Part shown: positions 8,618-20,990 of the stretch, piece by piece | Layout of the letters: each line of letters starts with the position of its first letter | How positions within the stretch are numbered: the stretch's first letter is position 1 | Assembly: GCA_031272515.1 (NCBI GenBank) | Contig: JAISTR010000007.1 | Location: forward strand, 1 to 60,756 | DNA: 60,756 nucleotides | Source: Erysipelotrichaceae bacterium | Lineage (GTDB): Bacteria; Bacillota_I; Bacilli_A; Erysipelotrichales; Erysipelotrichaceae | Reading direction: 5' to 3' | Program-made: the position numbers and the translations under genes | The notes under the pieces: model-generated | Database searches by the model: none | Seen by the model: only the letters and a program-made list of their open reading frames with translations | What the model was told of the DNA's origin: nothing

Positions 8618-9943
8618 ATGAGTAAAGAAGCTGTGAAGGTTGTGACCATCGGCGGCGGTTCCTCTTATACCCCGGAACTCATCGAAGGTTTCATCGTACG
8701 CAAAGAGCTTTTGCCATTAAAAGAAATATGGCTGGTGGATGTGGAAGAAGGCAGAGAGAAGGTGGAAATTGTCGCTGCCCTGGCACGAAGAATGTTTCAC
8801 AAGGCAAAGATGGATGTGAAGGTCGAAGTCTCTTTCGACAGAAGAAAAGCCTTGAAAAATGCGGACTTTGTGACCACCCAGTTTCGAGTGGGCTTTATGT
8901 CAGCCCGGATTAAAGATGAGCGGATTCCCTTGTCACATGGTGTGATCGGTCAGGAGACCAATGGTGCCGGTGGGATGATGAAGGCCTTTAGGACCATTCC
9001 GGTTATTCTTGACATCGTCAAGGATATCCAAGAACTCTGTCCAAGTGCCTGGATGATTAATTTCACCAATCCGGCAGGAATTAATACCGAAGCGATTTTT
9101 CGCCATACGGATTTTAGGCAAATCATCGGGTTATGCAATGTCCCAATCGGCATGGTAAATGGCTTTGCCCGGATACTGGAAGTGGATCCCAATCAAGTTA
9201 CCTTACAAATTCAAGGCGTCAACCATAACTTCTTTACCACCGATGTCTTTGTGGATGGGATTTCGGTGATGCAAAATTTACTGGAGACCTATGCGACTCT
9301 GGATGCCTCAAAAATGATCAATATGCGAAACATCGCAGCCATGCCTTACTCCCAAGGTTTATTGAAAGGCTTGAATGCAATTCCCTGTCCTTACCATAAC
9401 TACTACATCAATACCAAAGAACAACTGGATAAGGAATTGGAAGAATATAGAGAAGGACGCGTACGCGGTGAGGTCGTACTCAAGTTGGAGCAGGAACTCT
9501 TTGAGATATACAAGAACCCGGATTTGGATGTCAAGCCCAAACAGTTGGAACAAAGAGGGGGAGCCCACTACAGCGATGCTGCCTGCAATCTGATCACCTC
9601 CCTCTACAATGACCGCAAGGACATCCAATACGTCAATACCTTAAACAAAGGGACCATCACCAATCTGCCTTATGACTCCGTCATTGAAGCCGCTTGTGTG
9701 ATTACTTCTGGCGGGCCAATCCCCTTGGCGATTGGTGAGATGAAACCGCAGATTGCCGGCATCGTGCAAAACATCAAGAACTTTGAGCGTCTGGTAATTG
9801 AAGCCGGGGTCAAAGGCGACCGGAATTTGGCTTTGGCGGCGATGGCCATTAATCCGCTTTGTCCCAGTGATGCCCTGAATAATATTGTTTTGGATGAACT
9901 GCTACAGGCACACCGCAAGTACCTGCCCCAGTTCTTTGGTTGA
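8618..9943 (+). CDS. GH4 6-phospho-glycosidase (6-phospho-beta-glucosidase type)
   Basis: A 441-residue family GH4 enzyme that hydrolyses 6-phospho-glycosides by an NAD- and metal-dependent oxidation-elimination mechanism in the cytoplasm. Visible are the Rossmann motif TIGGGSSYTPEL near the N-terminus, GQETNGAGG, NFTNPAGI, the metal-binding LCNVPIG and GVNHNFF segments, and the GGAHYSDAA block. The ATG at 8618 follows GAGGAGG; the in-frame ATG at 8588 overlaps the -10 box and is rejected as start. It is the first gene of a three-gene operon with a GGT-like protein and a GH1 enzyme. The LicH/CelF branch is likeliest by motif, but alpha-specific GH4 members share most of these motifs. Confidence 0.9.
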   Translation: MSKEAVKVVTIGGGSSYTPELIEGFIVRKELLPLKEIWLVDVEEGREKVEIVAALARRMFHKAKMDVKVEVSFDRRKALKNADFVTTQFRVGFMSARIKDERIPLSHGVIGQETNGAGGMMKAFRTIPVILDIVKDIQELCPSAWMINFTNPAGINTEAIFRHTDFRQIIGLCNVPIGMVNGFARILEVDPNQVTLQIQGVNHNFFTTDVFVDGISVMQNLLETYATLDASKMINMRNIAAMPYSQGLLKGLNAIPCPYHNYYINTKEQLDKELEEYREGRVRGEVVLKLEQELFEIYKNPDLDVKPKQLEQRGGAHYSDAACNLITSLYNDRKDIQYVNTLNKGTITNLPYDSVIEAACVITSGGPIPLAIGEMKPQIAGIVQNIKNFERLVIEAGVKGDRNLALAAMAINPLCPSDALNNIVLDELLQAHRKYLPQFFG

Positions 9944-9944
9944 C

Positions 9945-12997
<3,053 letters not shown>

Positions 12998-13011
12998 GTG
13001 ACTACTGTGAT

Positions 13012-13045
13012 AAAAACTGAAAGTTGTCTGAACTTTCAGTTTTTT
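13012..13045 (+). terminator. rho-independent terminator after GH1 gene
   Basis: Fourteen-base arms (AAAAACTGAAAGTT / AACTTTCAGTTTTT) with a five-base loop end in a T run, 15 bases after the GH1 stop codon. Confidence 0.88.
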
Positions 13046-13063
13046 GCCACATCCAAAGGCAAA
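13043..13063. promoter_or_regulatory. inverted repeat TTTGCC-N9-GGCAAA before membrane protein/LicR operon
   Basis: Six-base inverted arms lie about 50 bases before a possible -10 box (TAGAAT, 13093-13098). The layout resembles the TTGCCA-N8-TGGCA sites at 8522 and 20897 but has one base less between arms. It overlaps the T run of the preceding terminator. Confidence 0.3.
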
Positions 13064-13146
13064 GCCTTGTGCGAGGAAACAGCCTTGCATGATAGAATGA
13101 ATTTACCAATTCCTTTTTAACCTGTCAGGAGAAAGCGGGTTTTGTC

Positions 13147-13593
13147 ATGGGAAAAAGTAAAACTGTAGAAAAAGCAACTGCTTCACAAAAGAAGAAAGAA
13201 CGCTTTGAACAATCTGTTGCCCGTCAACAGCCGATGCTGTTTCATAAGGTGTTGATTGTCATCAAGTTTTTGTTTGCCTTTATGACCATCTATAATTTCA
13301 TGACCTCGTTTGGCTATCCTGAAGGCTTCTATCGTACCGTCTCCCAGGTGTTCTATGTTCTGATGATTTTCTGTTTGGTCAACTCTTTATTCATGCATGA
13401 TGCCAAAAAGGGTGTCTACTTCTTTATCGCTTACTTCGTCTTTGAATATCTGTTTTATTTCTGGCCTTTGTTGGACCAGAAGAACTTCTCCCAAAGTCTG
13501 ATCGATCAAGCGGTGACCTATCTGCTTGGTTCACTATTCATTGTAATCGCGGTTGTTGTCTACTATAAAAAGCGCTGGGCGATATTAAAATAA
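13147..13593 (+). CDS. membrane protein of unknown function
   Basis: A 148-residue protein with a charged, lysine-rich N-terminus (about 30 residues) and four predicted membrane segments (about residues 35-52, 62-80, 88-105 and 122-140), ending YYKKRW. I do not recognise the family. An AGGAGAAAG ribosome site precedes the ATG. The LicR-like regulator starts one base after its stop, so the two are co-transcribed and probably translationally coupled. It could be an accessory of the PTS regulated by that protein; nothing in the sequence shows a function. Confidence 0.75.
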   Translation: MGKSKTVEKATASQKKKERFEQSVARQQPMLFHKVLIVIKFLFAFMTIYNFMTSFGYPEGFYRTVSQVFYVLMIFCLVNSLFMHDAKKGVYFFIAYFVFEYLFYFWPLLDQKNFSQSLIDQAVTYLLGSLFIVIAVVVYYKKRWAILK

Positions 13594-13594
13594 G

Positions 13595-15541
13595 ATGATG
13601 GAAAAGCGGGCTATTAACATCATCCGCATCCTGGCGCAACACAAGGATTATATTACCGCGGATGAACTCTGTGATCAGATTGGGATTCGACCACGCACTT
13701 TGCGCGAAGATTTGCGTACCTATCGCGATGTGATTGAGCGGGAATCCGGAGCAATCCTGACCTCCAAGCCCAATCATGGATACCACCTGGAGATTTGTGA
13801 CCCGCAGCGTTTTACCAGCTTTATGAAGGACATCCTGAAGCAGGAAGCGGAAAACCAATACCTGATGCCGGTCTTGCAGGAAGACCGGATTCAATATATC
13901 ATCCGCTGTTTCCTGGGTGCGAAGGACTATCTCAAGAGTGATTTCTTAGCCGACTCTCTCTACATCTCCAAGTCCACCTTTTCGATGGATTTGAAACAGG
14001 TGAAAGAACGTTTGGCTTTTTTTCATCTGCGCTTACAATCCAAGCCCGGATACGGGCTTAAGATTGCCGGGGAGGAGATACAAATCCGCTCTGCTATTGC
14101 CCAGTATTTTTTCAATATTGATGACTATGACTTAAGTCAAGTTCAAAAGGCTGGACTCTATCTGGTGGATGACTTTTATCAGCGGGAAGTGCGTCACATC
14201 GTCTATCAAACCATCAGGCAGTTCCACTTCAAACTCACAGACTTTGGTTATCAAAACCTGGTGGTACACATCATCATCGCGCTTTCCCGCATCACGCACC
14301 AAATGCCTGCGCCAGAGCAGATCCAAGCCGATACGGAATACGAAATCGCCTTGGAGATTGCCCGCAAGATCAAAAACAAACTGCAGGTACAATTACCGCC
14401 GGGAGAAATCTACTACATCATTTTACATTTGAAGGGCAAGAAGGCTTACAGCCGGGATGAACAGCTCTACATCAGCGACAAGAGCGCTGAGGTGGTTCGC
14501 CAGGTACTTGCGAAAATCAATGAAGACTTTGACTTTCAATTTGAACACGATTTGGAATTAATTACGATGTTGACCCTGCATTTCGAACCGATGCTCCATC
14601 GGATCCGCTATGGTTTAAAAATCCCCAATCCCTTGCAGGAAAGGGTCAAGCAGGATAATCCCTTGGCCTATGATGTGGCGGTTTGTGCGGCAACCAAGAT
14701 TGCGGAATTGACCGGGCAGCCGGTGGCTGAAAATGAAATCGGTTATATGGCCTTGCATTTTCAAATGGCGCTGATGCGGCGCAAGCAAGCGATTAAGCGC
14801 AACATCCTGATTATTTGTGCTTCCGGTGCCGGCAGTTCGCAGATTCTGCTCTATAAAATGAAGACCAAATTCAATCAACAGCTGGGGAATGTCCAGGTGG
14901 CCAATGCCTATGAACTCGATCAGTTGGACCAATCCAAATTTGACTTTATTCTCTCAACCATTCCCCTGGATAAACCGACGCAAATCCCCGTCATCAATGT
15001 GCAGTACTTTTTGGATGAAGATGACATTGCGGCGGTATCGTCGATGATTCAAAAAGACAGTGCTGCCATCGCCTATATCCGTTCCTATTTTTCTTCAAAA
15101 CTGTATTTTCCCGCGCAAAGCTTTGACTCCTATCAAGAAGCCATCAAATTTCTTTGTGATAAAGCCAAAGAAATTCACGCTTTACCGGAAGAATTTGAAG
15201 AACTGGTCTTAGAGCGGGAGGCAATCGCTTCCACCGCTTTGGACTCTGGCATCGCTTTGCCACATCCTGCGAAGCTGGTATTGGAAGAGAACTTCTTGGC
15301 GATAGCGCATTTGGACAAACCCTTGGAGTGGCAGAAGAAGGAGGTTTGGTTTGTCATTCTCTTGGGGATTTCCAAAACCCCCAATCCCAATCTTCCCTAC
15401 TTCAATGAAGTACTCTCTGCCTTTCTTTGTGACCGCAAAGCGGTCAAGCGACTTTTGTCAGAGCCCAGCTATGAGAATTTGGTAGCGGAAATCATGCGCT
15501 TAACCAACACCATCGAAGTGGGTGGCGAGGTCTTTCGATGA
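13595..15541 (+). CDS. LicR/BglG-type PRD activator with EIIB and EIIA domains
   Basis: A 648-residue transcription activator controlled by PTS phosphorylation. Order: N-terminal HTH domains (ADELCDQIGIRPRTLREDL near residue 25, a second near 125), PRD1 with VVHIIIALSR, PRD2 with LTLHFEP and YMALHFQMAL, an EIIB-like domain with ICASGAGSSQ, and a C-terminal EIIA-like domain with ALPHPAK. All expected phospho-acceptor His and Cys residues are present, unlike the PRD proteins at 33353 and 51029. ATGATG at 13595 offers two adjacent starts. Its stop overlaps the EIIBC start (ATGA), so it is co-expressed with the permease it probably regulates. Confidence 0.92.
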   Translation: MMEKRAINIIRILAQHKDYITADELCDQIGIRPRTLREDLRTYRDVIERESGAILTSKPNHGYHLEICDPQRFTSFMKDILKQEAENQYLMPVLQEDRIQYIIRCFLGAKDYLKSDFLADSLYISKSTFSMDLKQVKERLAFFHLRLQSKPGYGLKIAGEEIQIRSAIAQYFFNIDDYDLSQVQKAGLYLVDDFYQREVRHIVYQTIRQFHFKLTDFGYQNLVVHIIIALSRITHQMPAPEQIQADTEYEIALEIARKIKNKLQVQLPPGEIYYIILHLKGKKAYSRDEQLYISDKSAEVVRQVLAKINEDFDFQFEHDLELITMLTLHFEPMLHRIRYGLKIPNPLQERVKQDNPLAYDVAVCAATKIAELTGQPVAENEIGYMALHFQMALMRRKQAIKRNILIICASGAGSSQILLYKMKTKFNQQLGNVQVANAYELDQLDQSKFDFILSTIPLDKPTQIPVINVQYFLDEDDIAAVSSMIQKDSAAIAYIRSYFSSKLYFPAQSFDSYQEAIKFLCDKAKEIHALPEEFEELVLEREAIASTALDSGIALPHPAKLVLEENFLAIAHLDKPLEWQKKEVWFVILLGISKTPNPNLPYFNEVLSAFLCDRKAVKRLLSEPSYENLVAEIMRLTNTIEVGGEVFR

Positions 15542-17136
15542 AGGTGCTGATTGTCTGCGCTTCCGGGATGTCCAGCAGCCTTTTGGTACAAAAGCTGCGC
15601 GATCAAATCGCCCAGAAAGGATTGAGTGATTACAAGATTGCGGCCTGTGCTTCCAATCAGCTGCATGAACTGGTGCCACAGTCAGACATCGTTTTGATTG
15701 CCCCGCAATTGACTTATATCAAGGAGAGTATCCTTGAGCTGTTTGGTGATGAAAAGAATAAACGTCTCTTGGAAATCCGGTTTCAGGATTACGGAAGTCT
15801 GAATACTGACAATATTTTGGAGCAGATTTTACATGCGGATCAAAAAGCAGAACAGGATTCTGTTAATCCCTTTACCAACCGGCTATTGACCTGGCTTGTA
15901 AGAATGGCGGAGATGATTGGGACCAATCGCACCATCCAGGCCATCACCAATGGCATGATTGCGGTGATTCCGATTTCGATTGTCGGCTCTCTCTTTACGC
16001 TCTTCACCAATATTCCTTATGCGCCTTTGGCGGATTGGCTGACGCAACACGGGATTACCACCATCCTGGAGCTGCCGGTTGCGGCGACCATCGACTGTTT
16101 GGCTTTGTACTTTTGTTATTTCATCTCTTATCGCTACACCAATAACAAGAGTGCCTTTGGGGCACCACTGGTTTCTCTGATTTGTTTTTTGATTGTGATT
16201 GGCCGGGTGGAAGGGTCTATGATTGATGTCACCTACCTCGGGGCGAAAGGCTTGTTCACTTCCATCATTGTCTCAATTTTTGTCTCGAAGGTGTATGAGC
16301 GGGCAGAGAAACTCTTTGATCCAGAGAAAATCATGCCGGGAATTCCCATGGACACCAAGGCGCCTTTCTTGGTGATTTTACCGGCGATGGTTTGTATCTT
16401 TTTGACCAGCTGTCTGGCTGTGGGCATGGCCCAAACTTCTTATGGGACCTTTCCCAATATGATTTCTGTGGTGATGCAGGATGCGATGCTGCAATTTATG
16501 GGAAAGAGTTTGGCTTCCTTTCTGATTACCAATATCTTGGCCAATCTCTTCTGGTTTTTCGGTTTACATGGTGGCAATCTGGTATCCAGCTTAATGGCAC
16601 CCATCTACGAACCCTTGGCACTGGAGAATCTGGCAGCCTTTAAAGCCGGCTTGCCCTTGCCGCATATCATCAACTCTCAATTCAAAAAGACCTTCACCCA
16701 CGGTGGGGTTGGCTCGACCTTGTCCCTGGCGTTTTTGATGTGCTTTCGCGCAAAAAGTCAAAAGCTGCGCCAAATCGGCAGAATTGCTTTGCCAACATCG
16801 ATCTTCTTTATCAATGAACCGATTATCTTTGGTCTGCCCTTGGTCATGAATCCGTTATTTGTCTTGCCTTTATTATTTGTGACTCCCATCTGTGGGGCCC
16901 TCACGTATTTTGTGATGAGCATCGGTTTGATTCCCGCAGTCAGCGGGATGATAGAGCCCTGGACCATGCCGCCGATTATCTTTGGCTTACTGCAGGGAAG
17001 CTGGAAGATTGCTTTGTGGGAAGTCGTGATGCTGTTTCTGGCGGGAGCTCTCTGGTATCCGTTTTTTAGGATTGCAGATCGGATTGCCTATAAAGAAGAA
17101 CAGGGTAAGCCCTTTCAAGCAGATGCCGCATCGTGA
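15538..17136 (+). CDS. PTS lactose/cellobiose-family EIIBC fusion
   Basis: A 532-residue fusion: an N-terminal EIIB of about 100 residues with the phospho-cysteine loop VCASGMSSS (Cys7), then a lactose/cellobiose-family EIIC (about residues 115-520) with GLHGGNLVSS and INEPIIFGLP, the conserved family motif. It imports a beta-glycoside as its 6-phosphate. The ATG lies inside the stop of the regulator gene (ATGA). There is no EIIA domain; the likely donors are the EIIA at 24041 or the EIIA domain of the regulator. A second EIIC follows in tandem at 17211. Confidence 0.92.
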   Translation: MKVLIVCASGMSSSLLVQKLRDQIAQKGLSDYKIAACASNQLHELVPQSDIVLIAPQLTYIKESILELFGDEKNKRLLEIRFQDYGSLNTDNILEQILHADQKAEQDSVNPFTNRLLTWLVRMAEMIGTNRTIQAITNGMIAVIPISIVGSLFTLFTNIPYAPLADWLTQHGITTILELPVAATIDCLALYFCYFISYRYTNNKSAFGAPLVSLICFLIVIGRVEGSMIDVTYLGAKGLFTSIIVSIFVSKVYERAEKLFDPEKIMPGIPMDTKAPFLVILPAMVCIFLTSCLAVGMAQTSYGTFPNMISVVMQDAMLQFMGKSLASFLITNILANLFWFFGLHGGNLVSSLMAPIYEPLALENLAAFKAGLPLPHIINSQFKKTFTHGGVGSTLSLAFLMCFRAKSQKLRQIGRIALPTSIFFINEPIIFGLPLVMNPLFVLPLLFVTPICGALTYFVMSIGLIPAVSGMIEPWTMPPIIFGLLQGSWKIALWEVVMLFLAGALWYPFFRIADRIAYKEEQGKPFQADAAS

Positions 17137-17210
17137 GGCAGGAATCTAAAAAAAGAGCGGAGTTCTTTCCTCTACAATAAAACTGAGAGATATTCTGAAA
17201 GGAGGAAAGT

Positions 17211-18521
17211 ATGGATAAGTTTACACAGTTTTTGGATAACATGTTGACGCCTCTGGCGACAGCCATCGGCGGCAACAAATATCTCAAGGCAGTGAGCTCC
17301 GGCTTTGTTGCAATTATGGCAGCTTCGATTGTCGGTTCACTGTTTACCTTGTTGGCCAACCTGCCAATCACGTCCTACACGACCTGGTTGTCCACGTCCG
17401 GCTTTGGCGCGATTTTAAACCTGCCGGCCCAGGCAACCATCGATTTGATTTCGCTGTATGCGGTATTCTTCATTTCTTATTCGCTGGCGAAGGAGTTCAA
17501 TGTGGATGGCGGTGGGGCTGGCTTGGCGGCTTTGGTTTCGTTTATGCTGGTGACCGGCAGAACGACCTATTTTACCAGCGCTGCGGCAGATGCCGCTTCG
17601 GCGACTGCCTATGCGACCGGCTTTTTGGGAGCCAGAGGTCTTTTTACCGCGATGATTGTTGGTTTATTATCTGCCCGCATTTACGTTTTTGTCGTAAAGA
17701 AGGGTTGGGTCATCAAACTGCCGGATTCGGTGCCACCGAATGTAGCGAACTCCTTTAGTTCCCTGATTCCGGTTGCCATCATTATTTCGATCTGGTTGGT
17801 TGTGACCGGGTTGATGGCTTCGACTTCCTTCGGTAGTCTGCATGCCTTGATCTTCAACTCGATTCAAAACAATCTGATGCGCTTTATGGGCAACAACATC
17901 TTCAGTGCGGTGTTCTTTACCTTCATGTCCAGCCTGCTTTGGTTCTTTGGCTTGCATGGCGGTAACCTCACTGGAGCAATTACCAACCCGATTTACACGC
18001 CGCTCTCCTTAGAGAACTTCGCGGCCTATCAAGCGGGCTTGCCCATGCCCTACATCATCAACGCCAACTTCTCCCGCTGCTTCACCCAAGGCGGGGTCGG
18101 TTCGATGTTCTCCTTGGCGATTTTGATGGTGCTGTTCGCAAAATCAAAACAGTTCAAGATTTTAGGAAGAATTTCTTTACCGACCACCTTCTTCTTTATC
18201 AATGAGCCGCTGCTCTTTGGTATTCCGGTCGTCCTCAACGTCTTCTTCTTCTTACCGCTGTTATTGATTACCCCAATCCTCAGTGTTCTTACTTATACGG
18301 TGATGAGTCTCGGTATCATACCCCCACCCAATGGAGCGCAGATACCATGGACCACACCACCGATCTTGTATGGTATTCTGCAGGGAAGCTGGAAGATTGC
18401 TGTGTGGGAATTCATCACCATCCTGTTATCAGGGGCGATGTGGTTCCCGTTCTTCAAGATTTCCGATCAACGCGCTTACGAAGCCGAACAAGCAGAAGAC
18501 TCTGCGGCCGCAGGGAATTAG
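17211..18521 (+). CDS. PTS lactose/cellobiose-family EIIC
   Basis: A 436-residue membrane permease homologous to the EIIC part of the preceding gene: both contain SIVGSLFTL, a shared ATIDxxxLY segment, GLHGGNL and INEPLLFGIP. An AAAGGAGGAAAG ribosome site precedes the ATG. It has no EIIB of its own and probably borrows that of the EIIBC fusion or of 20991. The tandem pair looks like a duplication followed by divergence, perhaps for two related glycosides. A bidirectional terminator follows. Confidence 0.92.
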   Translation: MDKFTQFLDNMLTPLATAIGGNKYLKAVSSGFVAIMAASIVGSLFTLLANLPITSYTTWLSTSGFGAILNLPAQATIDLISLYAVFFISYSLAKEFNVDGGGAGLAALVSFMLVTGRTTYFTSAAADAASATAYATGFLGARGLFTAMIVGLLSARIYVFVVKKGWVIKLPDSVPPNVANSFSSLIPVAIIISIWLVVTGLMASTSFGSLHALIFNSIQNNLMRFMGNNIFSAVFFTFMSSLLWFFGLHGGNLTGAITNPIYTPLSLENFAAYQAGLPMPYIINANFSRCFTQGGVGSMFSLAILMVLFAKSKQFKILGRISLPTTFFFINEPLLFGIPVVLNVFFFLPLLLITPILSVLTYTVMSLGIIPPPNGAQIPWTTPPILYGILQGSWKIAVWEFITILLSGAMWFPFFKISDQRAYEAEQAEDSAAAGN

Positions 18522-18535
18522 TGCACACAAAAAGA

Positions 18536-18566
18536 ACCCGGATGATGATTTATCCGGGTCTTTTTT
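18536..18566 (+). terminator. rho-independent terminator after EIIC
   Basis: ACCCGGAT and ATCCGGGT arms with an eight-base loop are followed by CTTTTTT on the plus strand. On the minus strand the stem ends in TTCTTTTTG, so it may also stop leftward transcription from the sulfatase. Confidence 0.85.
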
Positions 18567-18593
18567 AGTTGGTAATCAAGGATGCTTGAAGCC

Positions 18594-20060
18594 TTAGCGC
18601 CGGTCTCTTTGAAACGGTACAAAGTCTCCTGTTTCCATGTAAAACTGCAATAAGCGCTGCTGCATCCGCAGAATCACATCCTGATAGCTCTCTATAAAAA
18701 TCAGGTTGTGGAGCTCTTGCGGATCATTATTTAAATCATAGAGTTCATCACTTTCATACAAGCGTTTGGTGAATTTAAAATTCGCCTGGCGAATCATCAC
18801 CGCTTTGGTATGCTCTGGTCCTTCACTACCTTGAGCAGAAAGGCGAGGCCAATAGGGAGACTCGGGTCCATGACCTTTTTCCATCGCCTGCTCTTCCCCA
18901 TGAATTCTCCCGCCTTCACAAAACACAGCATCCTTGCCCAGCTGTTTGTCATTCAAGGCTGGTAGTAAGGAAGTACCAAACTGGGTATAGTCAAGCTTGG
19001 TATCGGTGAGCTGTGCTACCGTTGCCGATAAATCCAGCAGTTCCACCAAGCCCTCATGAACCCCCGCTTGATAGTCGACACCGATGGGTGGCTTGATGAG
19101 CAGAGGGACATTACTGATGGGGTCTTCAAAGCAGTTTTGTACCTTCTCAGCAATTCCATAGTCTCCGGTATAGTCGCCATGGTCGCTAAAGACAAAGATA
19201 CCGCTGTTGTCATAGAATCCGTTTTCCTTTAAAGCACTCTCCACCATTCCATAGTGATAATCAAAACGGTTGACCATGTCCAGGTAGGTCGCTCTTAATT
19301 CATTCCAACGGGTTTCTGGCCAATTGCCCAGTTGTTGCTTGGTGAAGATTTCCTGCAACATGCTGGGGCGGTCTTTGAGGGTATCGATATTCGGACGGCG
19401 TGGCGGTAAATGATCTCTGTCGGTGATTCCATAGAAGGGCTTCTCGCAGCCATAGGGAGGATGCGGGAAGGAGATGGTCACATAGAGGAAAAATGGTCTT
19501 TCATCCTGACTTTCCTTTTTTCTCTTCAAGAAGTCGATGGCTTGGTGTACACAACCCCAATCCATCGCCCCAAAGCCCTGACTGTCTTTTTGTTCGCCAA
19601 TATAAAACGAATAGAGCTCATCCGGTTTGAGATGGGTGGTAGGATAGGAGTGGTGTACTGGCGGTTTTGTCTCTACATAGTCAACCCGGTTTTCAGGATG
19701 TATGCCATCATAGTACTCATCACAATATGCCAGCTTGTCATGAGTTGCCGGTACCACATCGTTGCGCCCAATCCAAATCACCTGATAACCATTATTCTTC
19801 ATGGTTTTTAAGATATTTGGTTCCTCTGGTTTTTGCAGGTAATGCATGGTGCGATGCCCGCTTGTGTGCGGGTATAGCCCGGTTAAAAAGCTGCAGCGGG
19901 AAGGGACACAGACCGGATTTTGACAATAACAGTTTTGAAAGCTGACGCCCTGAGTTGCCAAGTGGTCCAGGTTTGGGGTAACCGCACTATCATTGCCCAA
20001 ATGATGCAGGGCATCACTGCGCAGTTGGTCGGCGACAAAGTAGACAATATTTGGCTTCAT
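18594..20060 (-). CDS. type I sulfatase, cytoplasmic
   Basis: A 488-residue sulfatase of the alkaline-phosphatase superfamily. The CVPSR motif (Cys51) is the site converted to formylglycine, which attacks the sulfate ester. Asp11 in the N-terminal FVADQ block and the later SDHGDYTGD block supply metal ligands. The ATG at 20060 lies one base after the deacetylase stop and the protein begins directly with MKPNIVYFVAD, so there is no signal peptide and the enzyme must act inside the cell. Its maturase (anSME) is not in the window. With ChbG and a divergent cellobiose-family PTS, the likely substrate is an imported sulfated amino-sugar disaccharide; this is inferred. Confidence 0.92.
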   Translation of the reverse strand: MKPNIVYFVADQLRSDALHHLGNDSAVTPNLDHLATQGVSFQNCYCQNPVCVPSRCSFLTGLYPHTSGHRTMHYLQKPEEPNILKTMKNNGYQVIWIGRNDVVPATHDKLAYCDEYYDGIHPENRVDYVETKPPVHHSYPTTHLKPDELYSFYIGEQKDSQGFGAMDWGCVHQAIDFLKRKKESQDERPFFLYVTISFPHPPYGCEKPFYGITDRDHLPPRRPNIDTLKDRPSMLQEIFTKQQLGNWPETRWNELRATYLDMVNRFDYHYGMVESALKENGFYDNSGIFVFSDHGDYTGDYGIAEKVQNCFEDPISNVPLLIKPPIGVDYQAGVHEGLVELLDLSATVAQLTDTKLDYTQFGTSLLPALNDKQLGKDAVFCEGGRIHGEEQAMEKGHGPESPYWPRLSAQGSEGPEHTKAVMIRQANFKFTKRLYESDELYDLNNDPQELHNLIFIESYQDVILRMQQRLLQFYMETGDFVPFQRDRR

Positions 20061-20061
20061 C

Positions 20062-20835
20062 TCAGACCTTTTTGACATCGTCAAAGCCAATCATTTGGAC
20101 CCCGTTTGCTATGATCCAGTCCTTCAGTTCTTTGCTGCAGGCAATTTGTACTTCCTTGGCCCGGTACAGATTATAGCTCGACCAGTCCAAAAGCTCCTGG
20201 TCAATGTAACCGGGATGGGTGTGCATTTCAACCAAATCTTTTTCCAACATATGGCCTAGGTCATTTAGCCAGAAGTCCAGGGAAACACCCTCCATGTAGT
20301 AGTGGGCATCCGGATAATCGGGAAGCTCATAGCCATAGTTGTTGGCACCGCGGATTACCCCACCCTTGCCATCTCTTTCGATGTCGGTGTAGTGTACCCC
20401 CAGTTCGGTGGCAACGGTTTTGATCGCATAGAATAACCCCGGATCAGAAATCGCATGGCCTTCAATGTGGGAAGGATAATGGCCCATGAGCTCTTTGAAG
20501 CGCTCGGCCTGGGCTCTGACCTCCAGCTTAATCTCTTCCTTGTTTAAGCTCTCTCCTCTTTTTTTTCTGGCTTTGGTGTTGAAATATCCGTTTTCATCCA
20601 CCAGACTGGGTAAGAGTGCAGGGTCACTGACCGGCTTTCCGATGACGATGTTGGAGTGCTGGCCAATATACAATTTTGGATAGTCCCTGGATAACTTCGC
20701 CGCAAAGGCGGCAGCCGGCATGTTGGACATCATGGTCGTAGAAACAATGACGCCATCCTTATGCGCTTTGATGATGCCTAAAGTCACCGCTTCACTGTAA
20801 CCAAAATCATCTGCATTAAATATGATTCTCACCAT
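20062..20835 (-). CDS. ChbG/YdjC-family carbohydrate deacetylase
   Basis: A 257-residue metal-dependent deacetylase of the YdjC family. It has the N-terminal FNADDFG metal motif (Asp9/Asp10), the GQHSN and SHIEGHAISDPGLF histidine blocks, and EMHTHPGY near residue 205. ChbG removes one acetyl group from chitobiose-6-phosphate-type compounds so that phosphoglycosidases can act. It has an AGAGGTGATTTTTT leader before the ATG and a TATAAT box 25 bases upstream (minus strand, 20865-20860). The sulfatase follows after one base, so the pair forms one operon, divergent from the EIIB gene. Confidence 0.9.
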   Translation of the reverse strand: MVRIIFNADDFGYSEAVTLGIIKAHKDGVIVSTTMMSNMPAAAFAAKLSRDYPKLYIGQHSNIVIGKPVSDPALLPSLVDENGYFNTKARKKRGESLNKEEIKLEVRAQAERFKELMGHYPSHIEGHAISDPGLFYAIKTVATELGVHYTDIERDGKGGVIRGANNYGYELPDYPDAHYYMEGVSLDFWLNDLGHMLEKDLVEMHTHPGYIDQELLDWSSYNLYRAKEVQIACSKELKDWIIANGVQMIGFDDVKKV

Positions 20836-20859
20836 AAAAAATCACCTCTTTCCACTTTC

Positions 20860-20954
20860 ATTATAGAATAGTCAAAAGCGATGATGGAGGCGATTATTGC
20901 CACAATCATTTGGCATTTCCCTGTATTGTTGCTTTTTAAAACTGGTGGTAAAAT
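20860..20954. promoter_or_regulatory. divergent promoters with shared inverted repeat (ChbG / EIIB)
   Basis: Leftward: TATAAT on the minus strand at 20865-20860. Rightward: TTGTTG (20926-20931), 17 bases, TAAAAT (20949-20954). Between them lies TTGCCA-N8-TGGCAT (20897-20916), which starts 52 bp before the rightward -10 and 51 bp before the leftward -10, so one central site could control both operons. Confidence 0.55.
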
Positions 20955-20990
20955 GGAAGCGTATACATTTTTATGAAGGGAGAGAGATTT

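Noticed and set aside
18594-20060. Secreted sulfatase
   Set aside because: An upstream start would add only MALTMSKRSE, which is not a signal peptide; homology starts at the first residues of the chosen start, so export is unlikely.
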